64,000 nucleotides of DNA from Microbacterium hydrocarbonoxydans (GCF_904831005.1 NZ_LR882982.1:930001-994000), one strand, 5' to 3'. Shown: positions 1 through 8,087, counted from the stretch's first letter. A program made the numbers and translations. The notes: generated by a model not told the origin, from the letters alone.

Positions 1-1411
1 AGCCGCCTTCGTGGCCGAGACCCGACGCCTTGACGCCGCCGAACGGGGTGCGCAGGTCGCGCACGTTGTTGCTGTTCAGCCACACCATGCCCGCCTCGAC
101 CGACTGGGAGAAGTTGTGTGCGCGCTTCAGGTCGTTGGTCCAGATGTAGGCGGCGAGCCCGTACTTCGTGTCGTTCGCGAGAGCGAGCGCCTCGTCGTCG
201 GAGTCGAAGGGGGTGATCGCGACGACCGGTCCGAAGATCTCCTCCTGGAAGATGCGTGCATCGGGTGAGACGTCGGCGAACACGGTCGGCGCGACGAAGT
301 TGCCCTCGTCGAAGCCTTCCGGGCGTCCGCCGCCCGCCACGAGACGACCCTCGGTCTTGCCGATCTCGACGTAGCTCATGACCTTGTCGTAGTGCTCGGG
401 GTGCACGAGAGCGCCGACCTCGGTGGCCGGGTCGTGCGGGTAGCCGACCTTCACGCGCTTCGTCTGCGCGGCGTAACGCTCGACGAATTCCTCGTAGATC
501 GAGCGCTCGACGAGGATGCGGGAGCCCGCCGTGCAGCGCTCGCCGTTGAGCGAGAAGACCCCGAAGATCGTGGCGTCGACCGCGGCCTCGAGGTCGGCAT
601 CGGCGAACACGACGGCGGGAGACTTGCCGCCGAGCTCCATCGAGAGCCCCTTGAGGAACGGCGCGGCGTTGCCGAAGATCAGCTGTCCGGTCGAGCTCTC
701 GCCCGTGAACGAGATGAGCGGCACATCGGGGTGCTTCACGAGCGCGTCGCCGGCGTCTTCGCCGAGACCGTTCACCAGGTTGAAGACGCCCGCCGGAAGC
801 CCTGCCTCCTCGAAGATCCCGGCCCAGAGCGACGCCGAGAGCGGCGTGAACTCGGCGGGCTTGAGCACGACCGTGTTGCCCGTCGCGAGTGCGGGGCCCA
901 GCTTCCACGACTCGAGCATGAACGGAGTGTTCCACGGCGTGATGAGGCCCGCGACACCGATCGGCTTGCGGTTGACGTAGTTCATCTGCCTGCCCGGGAC
1001 CTTGAACGCGTCATCGGACTGCGCGACGATCAGATCGGCGAAGAAACGGAAATTCTCGGCTGCGCGGCGGGCCTGTCCCAGCGCCTGGGTGATCGGCAGC
1101 CCGGAGTCGTACGATTCGAGCTCCGCCAGGCGGGCATCGCGAGACTCGACGATGTCGGCGATCTTGTGCAGCACTCGCGAGCGTTCCCGCGGCAGCATGC
1201 GCGGCCACGGTCCCTGGTCGAATGCGCGCTTGGCAGCCGCGACCGCCAGCTCGATGTCGGCCTTCTTGCCGGCGGCGGCAGTGGTGTAGGTCTTGTTCGT
1301 CACGGGGTCGAGCACGTCGAACGTGTCGCCGTCGACCGAATCGACGAACGCACCGTCGACGTAGTGCTGGATGTGATCGGGCAGGTCTGCGGGAATGCGG
1401 GCATCGGTCAT
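1..1411 (-). CDS. hpaE: 5-carboxymethyl-2-hydroxymuconate semialdehyde dehydrogenase, C-terminus cut by window edge
   Basis: NAD(P)-dependent aldehyde dehydrogenase; about 470 codons are visible and the last 30 or so lie beyond the left edge. Visible motifs are the ITPWNTPF cofactor-binding segment, SMELGGKSP with the general-base Glu, and NGERCTAGSR with the nucleophile Cys. The wording around these motifs is that of the HpaE/HpcC branch, which oxidises the ring-cleavage product of homoprotocatechuate. The ATG at 1411 overlaps the upstream GntR stop by 4 bp (ATGA), so translation is probably coupled. The neighbouring FAH-family gene supports a homoprotocatechuate meta-cleavage pathway. The dioxygenase (HpaD) and hydratase (HpaH) would be expected just beyond the left edge. 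A related semialdehyde dehydrogenase specificity (betaine or muconic) cannot be excluded from sequence alone. Confidence 0.85.
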   Translation of the reverse strand, partial: MTDARIPADLPDHIQHYVDGAFVDSVDGDTFDVLDPVTNKTYTTAAAGKKADIELAVAAAKRAFDQGPWPRMLPRERSRVLHKIADIVESRDARLAELESYDSGLPITQALGQARRAAENFRFFADLIVAQSDDAFKVPGRQMNYVNRKPIGVAGLITPWNTPFMLESWKLGPALATGNTVVLKPAEFTPLSASLWAGIFEEAGLPAGVFNLVNGLGEDAGDALVKHPDVPLISFTGESSTGQLIFGNAAPFLKGLSMELGGKSPAVVFADADLEAAVDATIFGVFSLNGERCTAGSRILVERSIYEEFVERYAAQTKRVKVGYPHDPATEVGALVHPEHYDKVMSYVEIGKTEGRLVAGGGRPEGFDEGNFVAPTVFADVSPDARIFQEEIFGPVVAITPFDSDDEALALANDTKYGLAAYIWTNDLKRAHNFSQSVEAGMVWLNSNNVRDLRTPFGGVKASGLGHEGG

Positions 1412-2094
1412 GACAGGTCTCCTGACGCGGTCTGGGAACGGGTGTGCAGCGCGTCGAGGAAGGCATCCCTCGTGCGCAGGCGGTGGTTGCGGGCGGCGAG
1501 CTCGATCTCGAGCGGGTCGGCGCCCTCTCTGATCAGCTGCAGGATCTGCGAGTGCTCGTCGACCGAGTGCCGGGCGCGACCGGGCACGTACGCGAACGTG
1601 GAATCCCGGATGCCTGAGAGCCTCGACCACCCGCGGTGCACGAGGTCGAGCAGGTGCGGGTTCGGGCACGGTTCGAAGAGCAGCGAATGGAACTGCCGGT
1701 TGAGCTCGGTGAAGGCATGCGCGTCGAGGTGGTCGAGCATCCGGATCATCCGCTCGTTGACCGCTTCGGCGGCGTCGAGTGCGCTCGCGTCGAGCAGAGG
1801 TGCCGACAGGGCGGTGGCTGCTCCCTCGACGAATCCGAGCGTCTGCATGGTGTGGGCGTACTCGCTCTCGTCGACGAGCGTGACGCGTGCGCCCACATTG
1901 CGCTCGAACGTCACGAGACCCTCTGCCTCGAGTCGGCGGATGGCCTCGCGGACGGGCACGACGCTCATGCCCAGTTCTTCGGCCAGCGACCCGAGCACGA
2001 GGCGGTATCCGGGGCCGAACGTGTGCCCGGCGATGCGAGCGCGGATCCACGCATACGCCTGCTCGGACTTGCTGGGGTTGGCGACGGTCGTCAT
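1408..2094 (-). CDS. GntR-family (FadR/FCD-type) transcriptional regulator
   Basis: A 228-residue regulator. The N-terminal winged helix (about residues 10-75) carries the GntR signature around SVVPVREAIRRLEAEGLV. The C-terminal all-helical FCD domain (about 85-215) contains the metal/ligand-binding pattern of His and Asp residues (NRQFHSLLF, DEHSQIL, ARNHRLR). It lies inside the operon between the FAH-RraA fusion and hpaE with 4-bp overlaps on both sides, so it is co-transcribed with the genes it probably controls. The likely effector is a pathway aromatic or dicarboxylic intermediate, by analogy with other FCD regulators. A candidate operator sits just upstream of the operon at 3583-3605. 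Confidence 0.88.
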   Translation of the reverse strand: MTTVANPSKSEQAYAWIRARIAGHTFGPGYRLVLGSLAEELGMSVVPVREAIRRLEAEGLVTFERNVGARVTLVDESEYAHTMQTLGFVEGAATALSAPLLDASALDAAEAVNERMIRMLDHLDAHAFTELNRQFHSLLFEPCPNPHLLDLVHRGWSRLSGIRDSTFAYVPGRARHSVDEHSQILQLIREGADPLEIELAARNHRLRTRDAFLDALHTRSQTASGDLS

Positions 2095-3560
2095 GACCCT
2101 GCACCAGCCCCCGTGGCGGCGTCGTACTTCTCGCGCCAGGCGGCGTTGAGGGGGAAGAGCCCGTCGACGGGGTGGCCGGCGGCGACCTGCTCGGCGATCC
2201 AGGCGTCCTCGACCTCCTGGGCGAGAGCATCATCGGCCACTTGCTCGACGAGTGCGGGAGGGATCACGATGACCCCGTCGCCGTCGCCCACGATGATGTC
2301 GCCCGGCTGCACGGTGGCACCGCCGCACGAGATGGTCACATCGACGTCCCACGGCACGTGCTTGCGGCCCAGGACCGAGGGATGCGCGCCCTGTGAGAAG
2401 ACCGGGAGGCCGATCGCGGCCACCGCGTCGAAGTCGCGCACGCCGCCGTCTGTGACGACCCCGGCAGCTCCCCGGGCGCGGGCACGGAGCGCGAGGATGT
2501 CACCCAGCGTTCCGGTCGTCGCATCGCCCCGGGCCTCGATCACGATGATCTCGCCCTCGTCGACCGCGTCGAACGCTCGCTTCTGCGCGTTGTAACCGCC
2601 CCCATGGCTCGCGAAGAGGTCTTCGCGGAAGGGCACGAACCGCAGGGTCTTGGCAGTGCCGACGATCTTGGTCCCCGGGAGGTTCGCTGCGACGCCGTCG
2701 ATGAAGCAGGAGTGATGTCCGCGCTTGCGCAGCTGTGCCGAGAGGCCGGCGGTCGGGGCCTCCATCAGCTTCGCTCGAAGCGCGGTCGAGAGTGCGGGCT
2801 CGCTCGACTCGGCGGGAAGGCCTGCCTCTTCGCGTGAACCCCACGCCTCGGTGCGCTGGAGGTCGTCGACGTGGGGAAGCGAGCCGATGCGCTCGTCGAA
2901 GGCGATGTCACCCTGCGTGACGGTGGTCACGAGTCGGCCGGATGAGGGGGCCCCCTCGGCATCCGGCGCATCGACCTCGATCTCGACCACGTCGCCGGGG
3001 ACGATGACCGACGAACCGGCGGGCGTGCCGGTGAGGATGACGTCGCCGGGCTCGAGCGTGAAGTGCTGCGAGAGATCGGCGACCAGTTGCGGGAGCGAGA
3101 AGATCAGTCCCGCTGTGGTGTCGTCCTGCCGCAGCTCGCCGTTGACCCAGGCCCGCACGCGCAGGGCGTCGGGGTCGACCGCGCGGGCATCGATCAACTC
3201 GGGGCCGAGGGGGGTGAACCCGTCGCCGCCTTTGGAGCGCACGTTGGATCCCTTGTCGTTGGCGCGCAGATCGTAGAGGCCGAGGTCGTTCGAGGCCGTC
3301 ACCCACCCGACGTGGCTCCAGGCGTCGTCGAGTGCGACGCGACGAGCCGGTGTGCCGATGATGAGGGCGATCTCGCCTTCGAAGGCGAGCAGCTCTGTTC
3401 CGGCCGGGCGTTCGACCGTGCCGCCCGAGACGCCGACCGAGCTCGCCGGTTTGAAGAAGTAGGAGGGGGCTGCCGGCCGCCGACCGCGCTGATCGGCACG
3501 GGAGGCGTAGCTCAGATGGATCGCGATGATCTTGCCGGGGCGGGTCATCGATGCCGTCAC
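2091..3560 (-). CDS. Fused fumarylacetoacetase-family isomerase/decarboxylase and RraA-type aldolase
   Basis: A 489-residue two-domain protein. Residues about 1-225 form an FAH fold with the metal ligands of the family (FEGE giving E61/E63, and D92 in SNDLGLYD). This resembles the HpaG decarboxylase/isomerase of homoprotocatechuate degradation. After a linker (about 227-260), residues about 260-450 form an RraA/HMG-aldolase domain. Its pyruvate-aldolase residues are retained: the GTLGD loop and DGGVRD with Arg375 and metal-ligand Asp376. It is therefore more likely an active aldolase or decarboxylase than an RNase E inhibitor. The GTG at 3560 is chosen because GAGGAGG lies 6 nt upstream; an ATG at 3584 would run into the operator. 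HpaG itself normally has two FAH modules, so the RraA partner is unusual. It overlaps gntR by 4 bp. Confidence 0.82.
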   Translation of the reverse strand: MTASMTRPGKIIAIHLSYASRADQRGRRPAAPSYFFKPASSVGVSGGTVERPAGTELLAFEGEIALIIGTPARRVALDDAWSHVGWVTASNDLGLYDLRANDKGSNVRSKGGDGFTPLGPELIDARAVDPDALRVRAWVNGELRQDDTTAGLIFSLPQLVADLSQHFTLEPGDVILTGTPAGSSVIVPGDVVEIEVDAPDAEGAPSSGRLVTTVTQGDIAFDERIGSLPHVDDLQRTEAWGSREEAGLPAESSEPALSTALRAKLMEAPTAGLSAQLRKRGHHSCFIDGVAANLPGTKIVGTAKTLRFVPFREDLFASHGGGYNAQKRAFDAVDEGEIIVIEARGDATTGTLGDILALRARARGAAGVVTDGGVRDFDAVAAIGLPVFSQGAHPSVLGRKHVPWDVDVTISCGGATVQPGDIIVGDGDGVIVIPPALVEQVADDALAQEVEDAWIAEQVAAGHPVDGLFPLNAAWREKYDAATGAGAGS

Positions 3561-3582
3561 GGGGCGCCTCCTCGCGCTTTTC

Positions 3583-3605
3583 ATATGACGCCTTGTGCGT
3601 CGTAT
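3583..3605. promoter_or_regulatory. Inverted-repeat operator upstream of the FAH-RraA/gntR/hpaE operon
   Basis: The arms ATATGACGC and GCGTCGTAT (8 of 9 complementary) are separated by CTTGT. The element lies just downstream of the predicted minus-strand -10 and upstream of the ribosome-binding site, an arrangement suited to repression. The operon's own GntR protein is the natural candidate ligand. No footprint is known to me. Confidence 0.6.
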
Positions 3606-3610
3606 TTGAA

Positions 3611-3640
3611 ATCATATATCATCGGCTCACCCCTCGGCAA
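3611..3640 (-). promoter_or_regulatory. Predicted promoter of the FAH-RraA operon
   Basis: On the minus strand a TTGCCG -35 (3640-3635) and a TATGAT -10 (3616-3611) are separated by 18 bp. The inverted repeat at 3583-3605 begins a few bases downstream, so the repressor would cover the transcription start. AT-rich DNA stands out here against the GC-rich surroundings. Confidence 0.5.
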
Positions 3641-3702
3641 GCAACTCGACACACCTCGTACGCGAGCCGTGACAATGCGGTCACAATCAAAGGAGACACC
3701 CC

Positions 3703-5082
3703 ATGAGCGGGCAGCCACAGGCTGGGTTCACGCCCACCGGAACCATCGCGACACCGGCGGATCGGCGCCGAGTGGTCTTCGCCACCGTCGTCGGCACCAC
3801 TGTCGAGTGGTACGACTTCTTCATCTATGCCACGGCTGTCGGGCTGGTCTTCGGACAGCTCTTCTTCGAGCCGCTCGGCGCCAACAGCGCGCTGATCGCG
3901 TTCGCGACGGTCGGAGTCAGCTTCCTCTTCCGCCCACTCGGGGCTTTCCTCGCCGGCCACTACGGCGACAAGCTCGGCCGCAAGACCGTGCTCATGTGGA
4001 CCCTGATCCTGATGGGGGCGGCCACCGCGCTCATCGGTGTGCTGCCGACCTATGAGGCGATCGGGATCGCGGCGCCGATCCTGCTGGTGCTGCTGCGCAT
4101 CCTGCAGGGCATCTCGGCCGGTGGCGAGTGGGGTGGCGCGGTGCTGATGGCGGTGGAGCACGCTCCGAAGACCAAGCGCGGCATCTTCGGCGCATCACCG
4201 CAGATCGGTGTGCCGCTCGGCCTGCTGCTCGCATCGGGAGTGATGGCTCTGATGACGGCGATCGCCCCCGGAGATCAGTTCCTCCAGTGGGGGTGGCGAA
4301 TCCCGTTCCTGCTCAGCGTCGTGCTGATCCTGGTCGGCTACTACGTGCGCCGCAAGGTCGAGGAGAGCCCGGTCTTCATCGAGCTCGCCGAGCGCAAGGA
4401 GAAGGCGACCATGCCGATCGTGCAGCTGTTCCGCAAGCACCTGCTGCTCGTGATCGTCGCCGCCCTCGTCTTCGCCGGCAACAACGCGGTCGGGTACATG
4501 ACGACCGGCGGATACATCCAGGGCTACGCCACCAACCCCGAGGGCCCGATCGGCCTCGAGCGCGGGCCGGTGCTGTGGGCTGTCACCGGATCCGCCGTCA
4601 CCTGGCTCATCACGACGCTGATCGCCGGGTGGCTGTCGGACCGCATCGGCCGGCGTACGACCTACATCATCGGCTGGGTGATGCAGCTCGTCGGCGTGTT
4701 CACGCTGTTCCCGCTCGTGAACACCGGCCAGGTGGGTCTGCTGTTCGCCGGCCTCGCGATCCTCACGATCGGTCTCGGCTTCACCTACGGCCCTCAGGCG
4801 GCTCTCTACACCGAGCTCTTCCCCGCGAGCATCCGCTTCTCGGGCGTCTCGATCTCGTACGCGATCGGCGCGATCGCCGGTGGGGCATTCGCTCCCACCA
4901 TCGCGACCGCGATCGTGCAGGCCACCGGTTCGACGCAGGCCGTCACCTGGTACCTCGCCGGTATGACGCTGCTCGGTTTGGTGGCGACGCTGCTGCTGCG
5001 TGATCGCTCCGGCATCCCCCTGGGGCCGGATCACGAGGAGGAGCAGTCCGTGAGCCCGATCCGTGGGCTCGCCCGGGCCTGA
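3703..5082 (+). CDS. MFS transporter, metabolite:H+ symporter (MHS/ProP-like) family
   Basis: A 459-residue polytopic membrane protein with about 12 hydrophobic segments. The MHS signature VEWYDFFIYATA is in TM1, and RPLGAFLAGHYGDKLGRK is in the TM2-TM3 loop. The start is fixed by AAAGGAG 7 nt before the ATG. It is divergent from the FAH-RraA operon across a 142-bp shared control region. It therefore most likely imports the aromatic acid degraded by that pathway (a hydroxyphenylacetate or dihydroxyphenylacetate), but substrate cannot be read from sequence. Other MHS members carry shikimate, citrate, alpha-ketoglutarate or proline/betaine. A perfect 17-bp stem-loop follows the stop. Confidence 0.85.
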   Translation: MSGQPQAGFTPTGTIATPADRRRVVFATVVGTTVEWYDFFIYATAVGLVFGQLFFEPLGANSALIAFATVGVSFLFRPLGAFLAGHYGDKLGRKTVLMWTLILMGAATALIGVLPTYEAIGIAAPILLVLLRILQGISAGGEWGGAVLMAVEHAPKTKRGIFGASPQIGVPLGLLLASGVMALMTAIAPGDQFLQWGWRIPFLLSVVLILVGYYVRRKVEESPVFIELAERKEKATMPIVQLFRKHLLLVIVAALVFAGNNAVGYMTTGGYIQGYATNPEGPIGLERGPVLWAVTGSAVTWLITTLIAGWLSDRIGRRTTYIIGWVMQLVGVFTLFPLVNTGQVGLLFAGLAILTIGLGFTYGPQAALYTELFPASIRFSGVSISYAIGAIAGGAFAPTIATAIVQATGSTQAVTWYLAGMTLLGLVATLLLRDRSGIPLGPDHEEEQSVSPIRGLARA

Positions 5083-5092
5083 CCCTCGCACA

Positions 5093-5131
5093 GCCGAACG
5101 CACGTCCGCCTCGCGCGGACGTGCGTTCGGC
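5093..5131. terminator. Perfect 17-bp stem-loop terminator
   Basis: The arms at 5093-5109 and 5115-5131 are exactly complementary over 17 bp with a 5-nt CTCGC loop. There is no T-run on either side, as is common for actinobacterial terminators. It lies 11 bp after the transporter stop and 80 bp past the end of the convergent IclR gene. Confidence 0.85.
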
Positions 5132-5209
5132 GTATCGGCGCGAGAGCGGATTCGTCGCTTCGTCCTCGAAGGACTTGCGTCGTCGAAGAGGTCGCGTCGT
5201 CGAACAGGC

Positions 5210-5911
5210 TCAGCCGTCGAGGGCTTCGCGGATGACGGATGCCGAACGGTGCAGACGCGCCGCGATCTCGGTGTCGTCGAGGGCTGTCGCGACGTGGACG
5301 ACGGCGATCGCTGCCGGTCGTTGGCCGCGCAGCACCAGCGGAACCGCGACCGACTGCACGGTGGGGATGACCTCATCGTGACTGGTCGCGTACCCGCGGG
5401 CGCGAGCCTCGTCGACGTCGGTGTGCAGGGCCTCGCGCACATCGCCCGGCCACTGCGAGAGGGGGAGCTGCGTGAGGATGGCCTTGCCCGGAGCGCCGAC
5501 CGTGACAGGGTGCCTGGCCCCCGGTCTCTGCGCGACGCTGGCGATCGCATGGCGAGGTTCGATGCTCGCCAGCGTGATGCAGTCGTCTCCGTCGAGCACG
5601 CCCAGGAAGCAGGTCATGCCGAGTTCGTTCGCGATCGCGGTCAGCTCGGGAATCGCCTCGGCCTGCAGATCGTGGGCCACGCCTGCTGCCAATGCCGCCA
5701 TGCGCGGGCCGAGTGTCACGGCACCTGAGGCGTCCCTGCCGATGAGCCGATGGTCTTCGAGCGTGCGCAGCAGGCGGTACGCGACCGAGCGGTGCAGGTC
5801 GAGCCTCGCGGCGATCTCATCGATCGAGAGAGGGGTGCGCGCATCGGCGAGGACCTCGAGGATCCGGATGCCGCGGCTCAGCGTCTGCGAGGCCGGAGTG
5901 CCTTCGGGCAT
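5210..5911 (-). CDS. IclR-family transcriptional regulator
   Basis: A 233-residue protein with an N-terminal winged helix (about 8-65; LSIDEIAARLDLHRSVAYRLLRTL). A GAF-like IclR effector domain follows (about 80-230), including the typical GAPGKAIL segment and ARGYATSHDEVIPTVQSVAVP. AAGGGAG precedes the ATG at 5911. It is transcribed divergently from the FAD hydroxylase gene across a 132-bp gap containing two tandem GTTC-N7-GAAC sites. IclR members commonly control aromatic catabolic genes (PobR, PcaR and MhpR types). The expected target is the hydroxylase, with the hydroxylated aromatic acid as effector. Confidence 0.9.
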   Translation of the reverse strand: MPEGTPASQTLSRGIRILEVLADARTPLSIDEIAARLDLHRSVAYRLLRTLEDHRLIGRDASGAVTLGPRMAALAAGVAHDLQAEAIPELTAIANELGMTCFLGVLDGDDCITLASIEPRHAIASVAQRPGARHPVTVGAPGKAILTQLPLSQWPGDVREALHTDVDEARARGYATSHDEVIPTVQSVAVPLVLRGQRPAAIAVVHVATALDDTEIAARLHRSASVIREALDG

Positions 5912-5954
5912 GCGTGCGCTCCCTTGCGTTCCGAGACGGGCGTCTCTAAGCTGT

Positions 5955-5989
5955 GTTCAATAGTAGAACGTCGCGTTCGAATATAGAAC
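5955..5989. promoter_or_regulatory. Two tandem IclR-type operator sites, 20 bp apart
   Basis: GTTC-AATAGTA-GAAC lies at 5955-5969 and GTTC-GAATATA-GAAC at 5975-5989. Both have 7-nt spacers and their starts are exactly 20 bp apart, about two helical turns, so two dimers could bind one face. A further GTTC half-site is at 5997-6000. They sit between the IclR gene and the hydroxylase gene. Confidence 0.65.
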
Positions 5990-6043
5990 ACGATGTGTTC
6001 GAAGGCAACACCTGACAGAGAAGTCCGGAAGGAATCGACGACG

Positions 6044-7915
6044 ATGCAGTTCCACCACCACGGCTATGTCTCGGGAGACCCGCGCGTCACGGACGCCGCA
6101 GGGATCGGCGCGGCTCGACCCGCAGACCTCCCCGACGAGATCGATGTGCTGATCGTGGGCTCGGGTCCCGCCGGCATGCTGCTCGCCGCGCAGATGTCGC
6201 AGTATCCGGATGTCTCGACGCGCATCATCGAGAAGCGCGAGGGCCGTCTGGTGCTCGGTCAGGCCGACGGCATCCAGCCGCGCAGCGTCGAGACGTTCCA
6301 GGCGTTCGGATTCGCCGAGCGCATCATCGCCGAGGCGTACAACATCGGGTGGATGAACTTCTGGGGCCCGAATCCTGAGAAGCCCGCCGAGATCATGCGC
6401 ACCTCGCGGACCGCCGACTACGCCTATGACATCTGCGAGTTCCCGCACCTGATCGTCAACCAGGCGCGTGTGCTCGACTACTTCGCCGAGGCGGCGGCCA
6501 ACGGCCCCGGCCGCATCGCTCCCGACTACGGCATCGAGTTCGCAGGACTCACGGTGCACGGCGAGGGCGAGTACCCGGTCGAGGTCGCCCTGCGATACGT
6601 CGCGGGCGAGCGGGCAGGGGAGGAGCGCACGGTCCGAGCCAGGTACGTGGTCGGCTGCGACGGCGCACGCAGCGGGGTGCGCCAGGCGATCGGCCGCACG
6701 CACGTCGGCGGCAGCGCGGCCCACGCCTGGGGCGTCATGGACGTGCTGGTCAACACGGACTTCCCCGACTGGCGCACCAAGTGCGCGATCAACTCGGAGT
6801 CAGGCAACATCCTGCACATCCCGCGCGAGGGCGGCTACCTCAGCCGCATGTACATCGACCTCGGCGAGGTCGCGGAGGACGACGATCACCGCGTACGTCA
6901 GACGCCGATCGAGGAGATCATCCGCAAGGCGAACGCGATCCTCAGCCCCTACACGCTCGACGTGAAGGAGGTCGCCTGGCACAGCGTCTACGAGGTCGGG
7001 CACAGGGTCACGGACGGGTTCGACGATGTGATCGACGGATCGGGTCGCACGCCGCGTGTGTTCCTCACCGGCGACGCCTGCCACACGCACAGTGCGAAAG
7101 CCGGCCAGGGCATGAACGTGTCGATGCAGGACGGATTCAACCTCGGATGGAAGCTCGGATCGGTGCTGACCGGGCGTGCACCCGAGGCGCTGCTCGCGAC
7201 GTACGGCGCCGAACGTCGACCCGTGGCGCAGCAGCTGATCGACTTCGACCGCGAATGGTCGACCCTGATGGCGCGCAAGCCGTCGGAGATCACGGATCCG
7301 AATGACCTCGCGACCTACTACCTCGCGACGGCCGAGTTCCCCTCCGGGTTCATGACGCAGTACACGTCGTCGATGATCACCGGCTCGAGTGCGCATCAGG
7401 CGCTCGCCGCCGGGTTCCCGCTCGGCAAGAGGTTCAAGTCGGCCGAGGTCGTGCGGGTGGGCGACGGCAACGCGATCCACCTGGGGCACCACGCCAAGGC
7501 GGACGGGCGCTGGCGCGTCTACGCGTTCGCGGGTCGCGATAGGGCGACGCTCGATTCGTGGGCAGCCGGGGCAGCGCCCGTCTTCGCGCGATTCACGCCC
7601 GCGGATGCCGACTCCGACGCCGTCTTCGACGTGAAGGCGATCTACCAGCAGCCGCACGAGGAGGTCGAGGTCACCTCGGCGCCCGCACTGTTCCAGCCCC
7701 GGACCGGTCCGCTCGGGCTCACCGACTGGGAGAAGGTCTACGCGGCGGGTCCGTCGAAGTGGACCGACACCGACATCTTCGAGGCGCGAGAGCTGTCGCG
7801 CGACGGCGTCGTGGTCGTGGTGCGTCCGGATCAGTACGTGGCGGCGATCCTTCCTCTGGATGCCACGGACGAGCTGGCGGAGTTCTTCGACGGGGCGCTG
7901 CTGCCGGCATCCTGA
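6044..7915 (+). CDS. FAD-dependent aromatic hydroxylase (MobA / phenol 2-monooxygenase-like)
   Basis: A single-component flavoprotein hydroxylase of 623 residues. GSGPAG (39-44) near the N-terminus is the FAD-binding dinucleotide fold. VGCDGARSGVRQ is the DG motif. GDACHTHSAKAGQGMN is the GD motif contacting FAD ribityl. The C-terminal third (about 430-620) is the thioredoxin-like dimerisation domain found in 3-hydroxybenzoate 4-monooxygenase and phenol hydroxylase. Length and overall wording fit MobA (639 residues in Comamonas, from memory). The start at ATG 6044 has GGAAGGA about 10 nt upstream. Beside hpaE and an FAH-type gene, an alternative role is hydroxylation of 3- or 4-hydroxyphenylacetate to homoprotocatechuate. 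The exact substrate is open. Confidence 0.82.
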   Translation: MQFHHHGYVSGDPRVTDAAGIGAARPADLPDEIDVLIVGSGPAGMLLAAQMSQYPDVSTRIIEKREGRLVLGQADGIQPRSVETFQAFGFAERIIAEAYNIGWMNFWGPNPEKPAEIMRTSRTADYAYDICEFPHLIVNQARVLDYFAEAAANGPGRIAPDYGIEFAGLTVHGEGEYPVEVALRYVAGERAGEERTVRARYVVGCDGARSGVRQAIGRTHVGGSAAHAWGVMDVLVNTDFPDWRTKCAINSESGNILHIPREGGYLSRMYIDLGEVAEDDDHRVRQTPIEEIIRKANAILSPYTLDVKEVAWHSVYEVGHRVTDGFDDVIDGSGRTPRVFLTGDACHTHSAKAGQGMNVSMQDGFNLGWKLGSVLTGRAPEALLATYGAERRPVAQQLIDFDREWSTLMARKPSEITDPNDLATYYLATAEFPSGFMTQYTSSMITGSSAHQALAAGFPLGKRFKSAEVVRVGDGNAIHLGHHAKADGRWRVYAFAGRDRATLDSWAAGAAPVFARFTPADADSDAVFDVKAIYQQPHEEVEVTSAPALFQPRTGPLGLTDWEKVYAAGPSKWTDTDIFEARELSRDGVVVVVRPDQYVAAILPLDATDELAEFFDGALLPAS

Positions 7916-7920
7916 GCGCG

Positions 7921-7956
7921 CTCGCGCTGGGCCTCGCTCTGGGCCTCGCGCTCGGG
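7921..7956 (+). repeat. Three degenerate 12-bp tandem repeats
   Basis: The units CTCGCGCTGGGC, CTCGCTCTGGGC and CTCGCGCTCGGG follow each other directly after the hydroxylase stop codon. They are noncoding and run straight into a terminator-like inverted repeat. Confidence 0.6.
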
Positions 7957-8006
7957 AGGAGATCTCTCACTGAGAAGGAGGCTTTCACGCCATCTCTCCT
8001 CCCGAG
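7951..8006. terminator. Stem-loop after the hydroxylase gene
   Basis: The arms CTCGGGAGGAGA (7951-7962) and TCTCCTCCCGAG (7995-8006) are perfectly complementary over 12 bp. The 32-nt loop contains its own short hairpin (TCTCA-C-TGAGA, 7965-7975). The position right after the stop codon suggests a terminator. Confidence 0.65.
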
Positions 8007-8053
8007 GACGCGTTCTCCTTCGCAGCAGGAGTGTCGACGGCGTCATCAGGGAG

Positions 8054-8087
8054 TGAGGGCCTCTGGCGGGTGAGGGCCTCTGGCGGG
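8054..8087 (+). repeat. Perfect 17-bp tandem duplication
   Basis: The unit TGAGGGCCTCTGGCGGG occurs twice with no gap (8054-8070 and 8071-8087). The second copy also pairs with GAGGCCC at 8093-8099. It lies in the noncoding gap upstream of the VOC gene and looks like a recent slippage duplication. Confidence 0.8.

Noticed and set aside
392..2149. Long open frame (585 codons) on the plus strand opposite hpaE and gntR
   Set aside because: It is antisense to two clear genes, made of Arg/Asp/His-rich low-quality sequence typical of high-GC shadow frames, and has no ribosome-binding site or recognisable motif. The same applies to similar long frames at 4195-5550, 34329-36986, 42512-43738, 44979-46100, 52820-54010 and 53963-55516.
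2736..3560. RraA domain as an RNase E inhibitor
   Set aside because: It keeps the aldolase metal ligand and Arg and is fused to a catabolic enzyme in a catabolic operon, so a regulatory role is unlikely.
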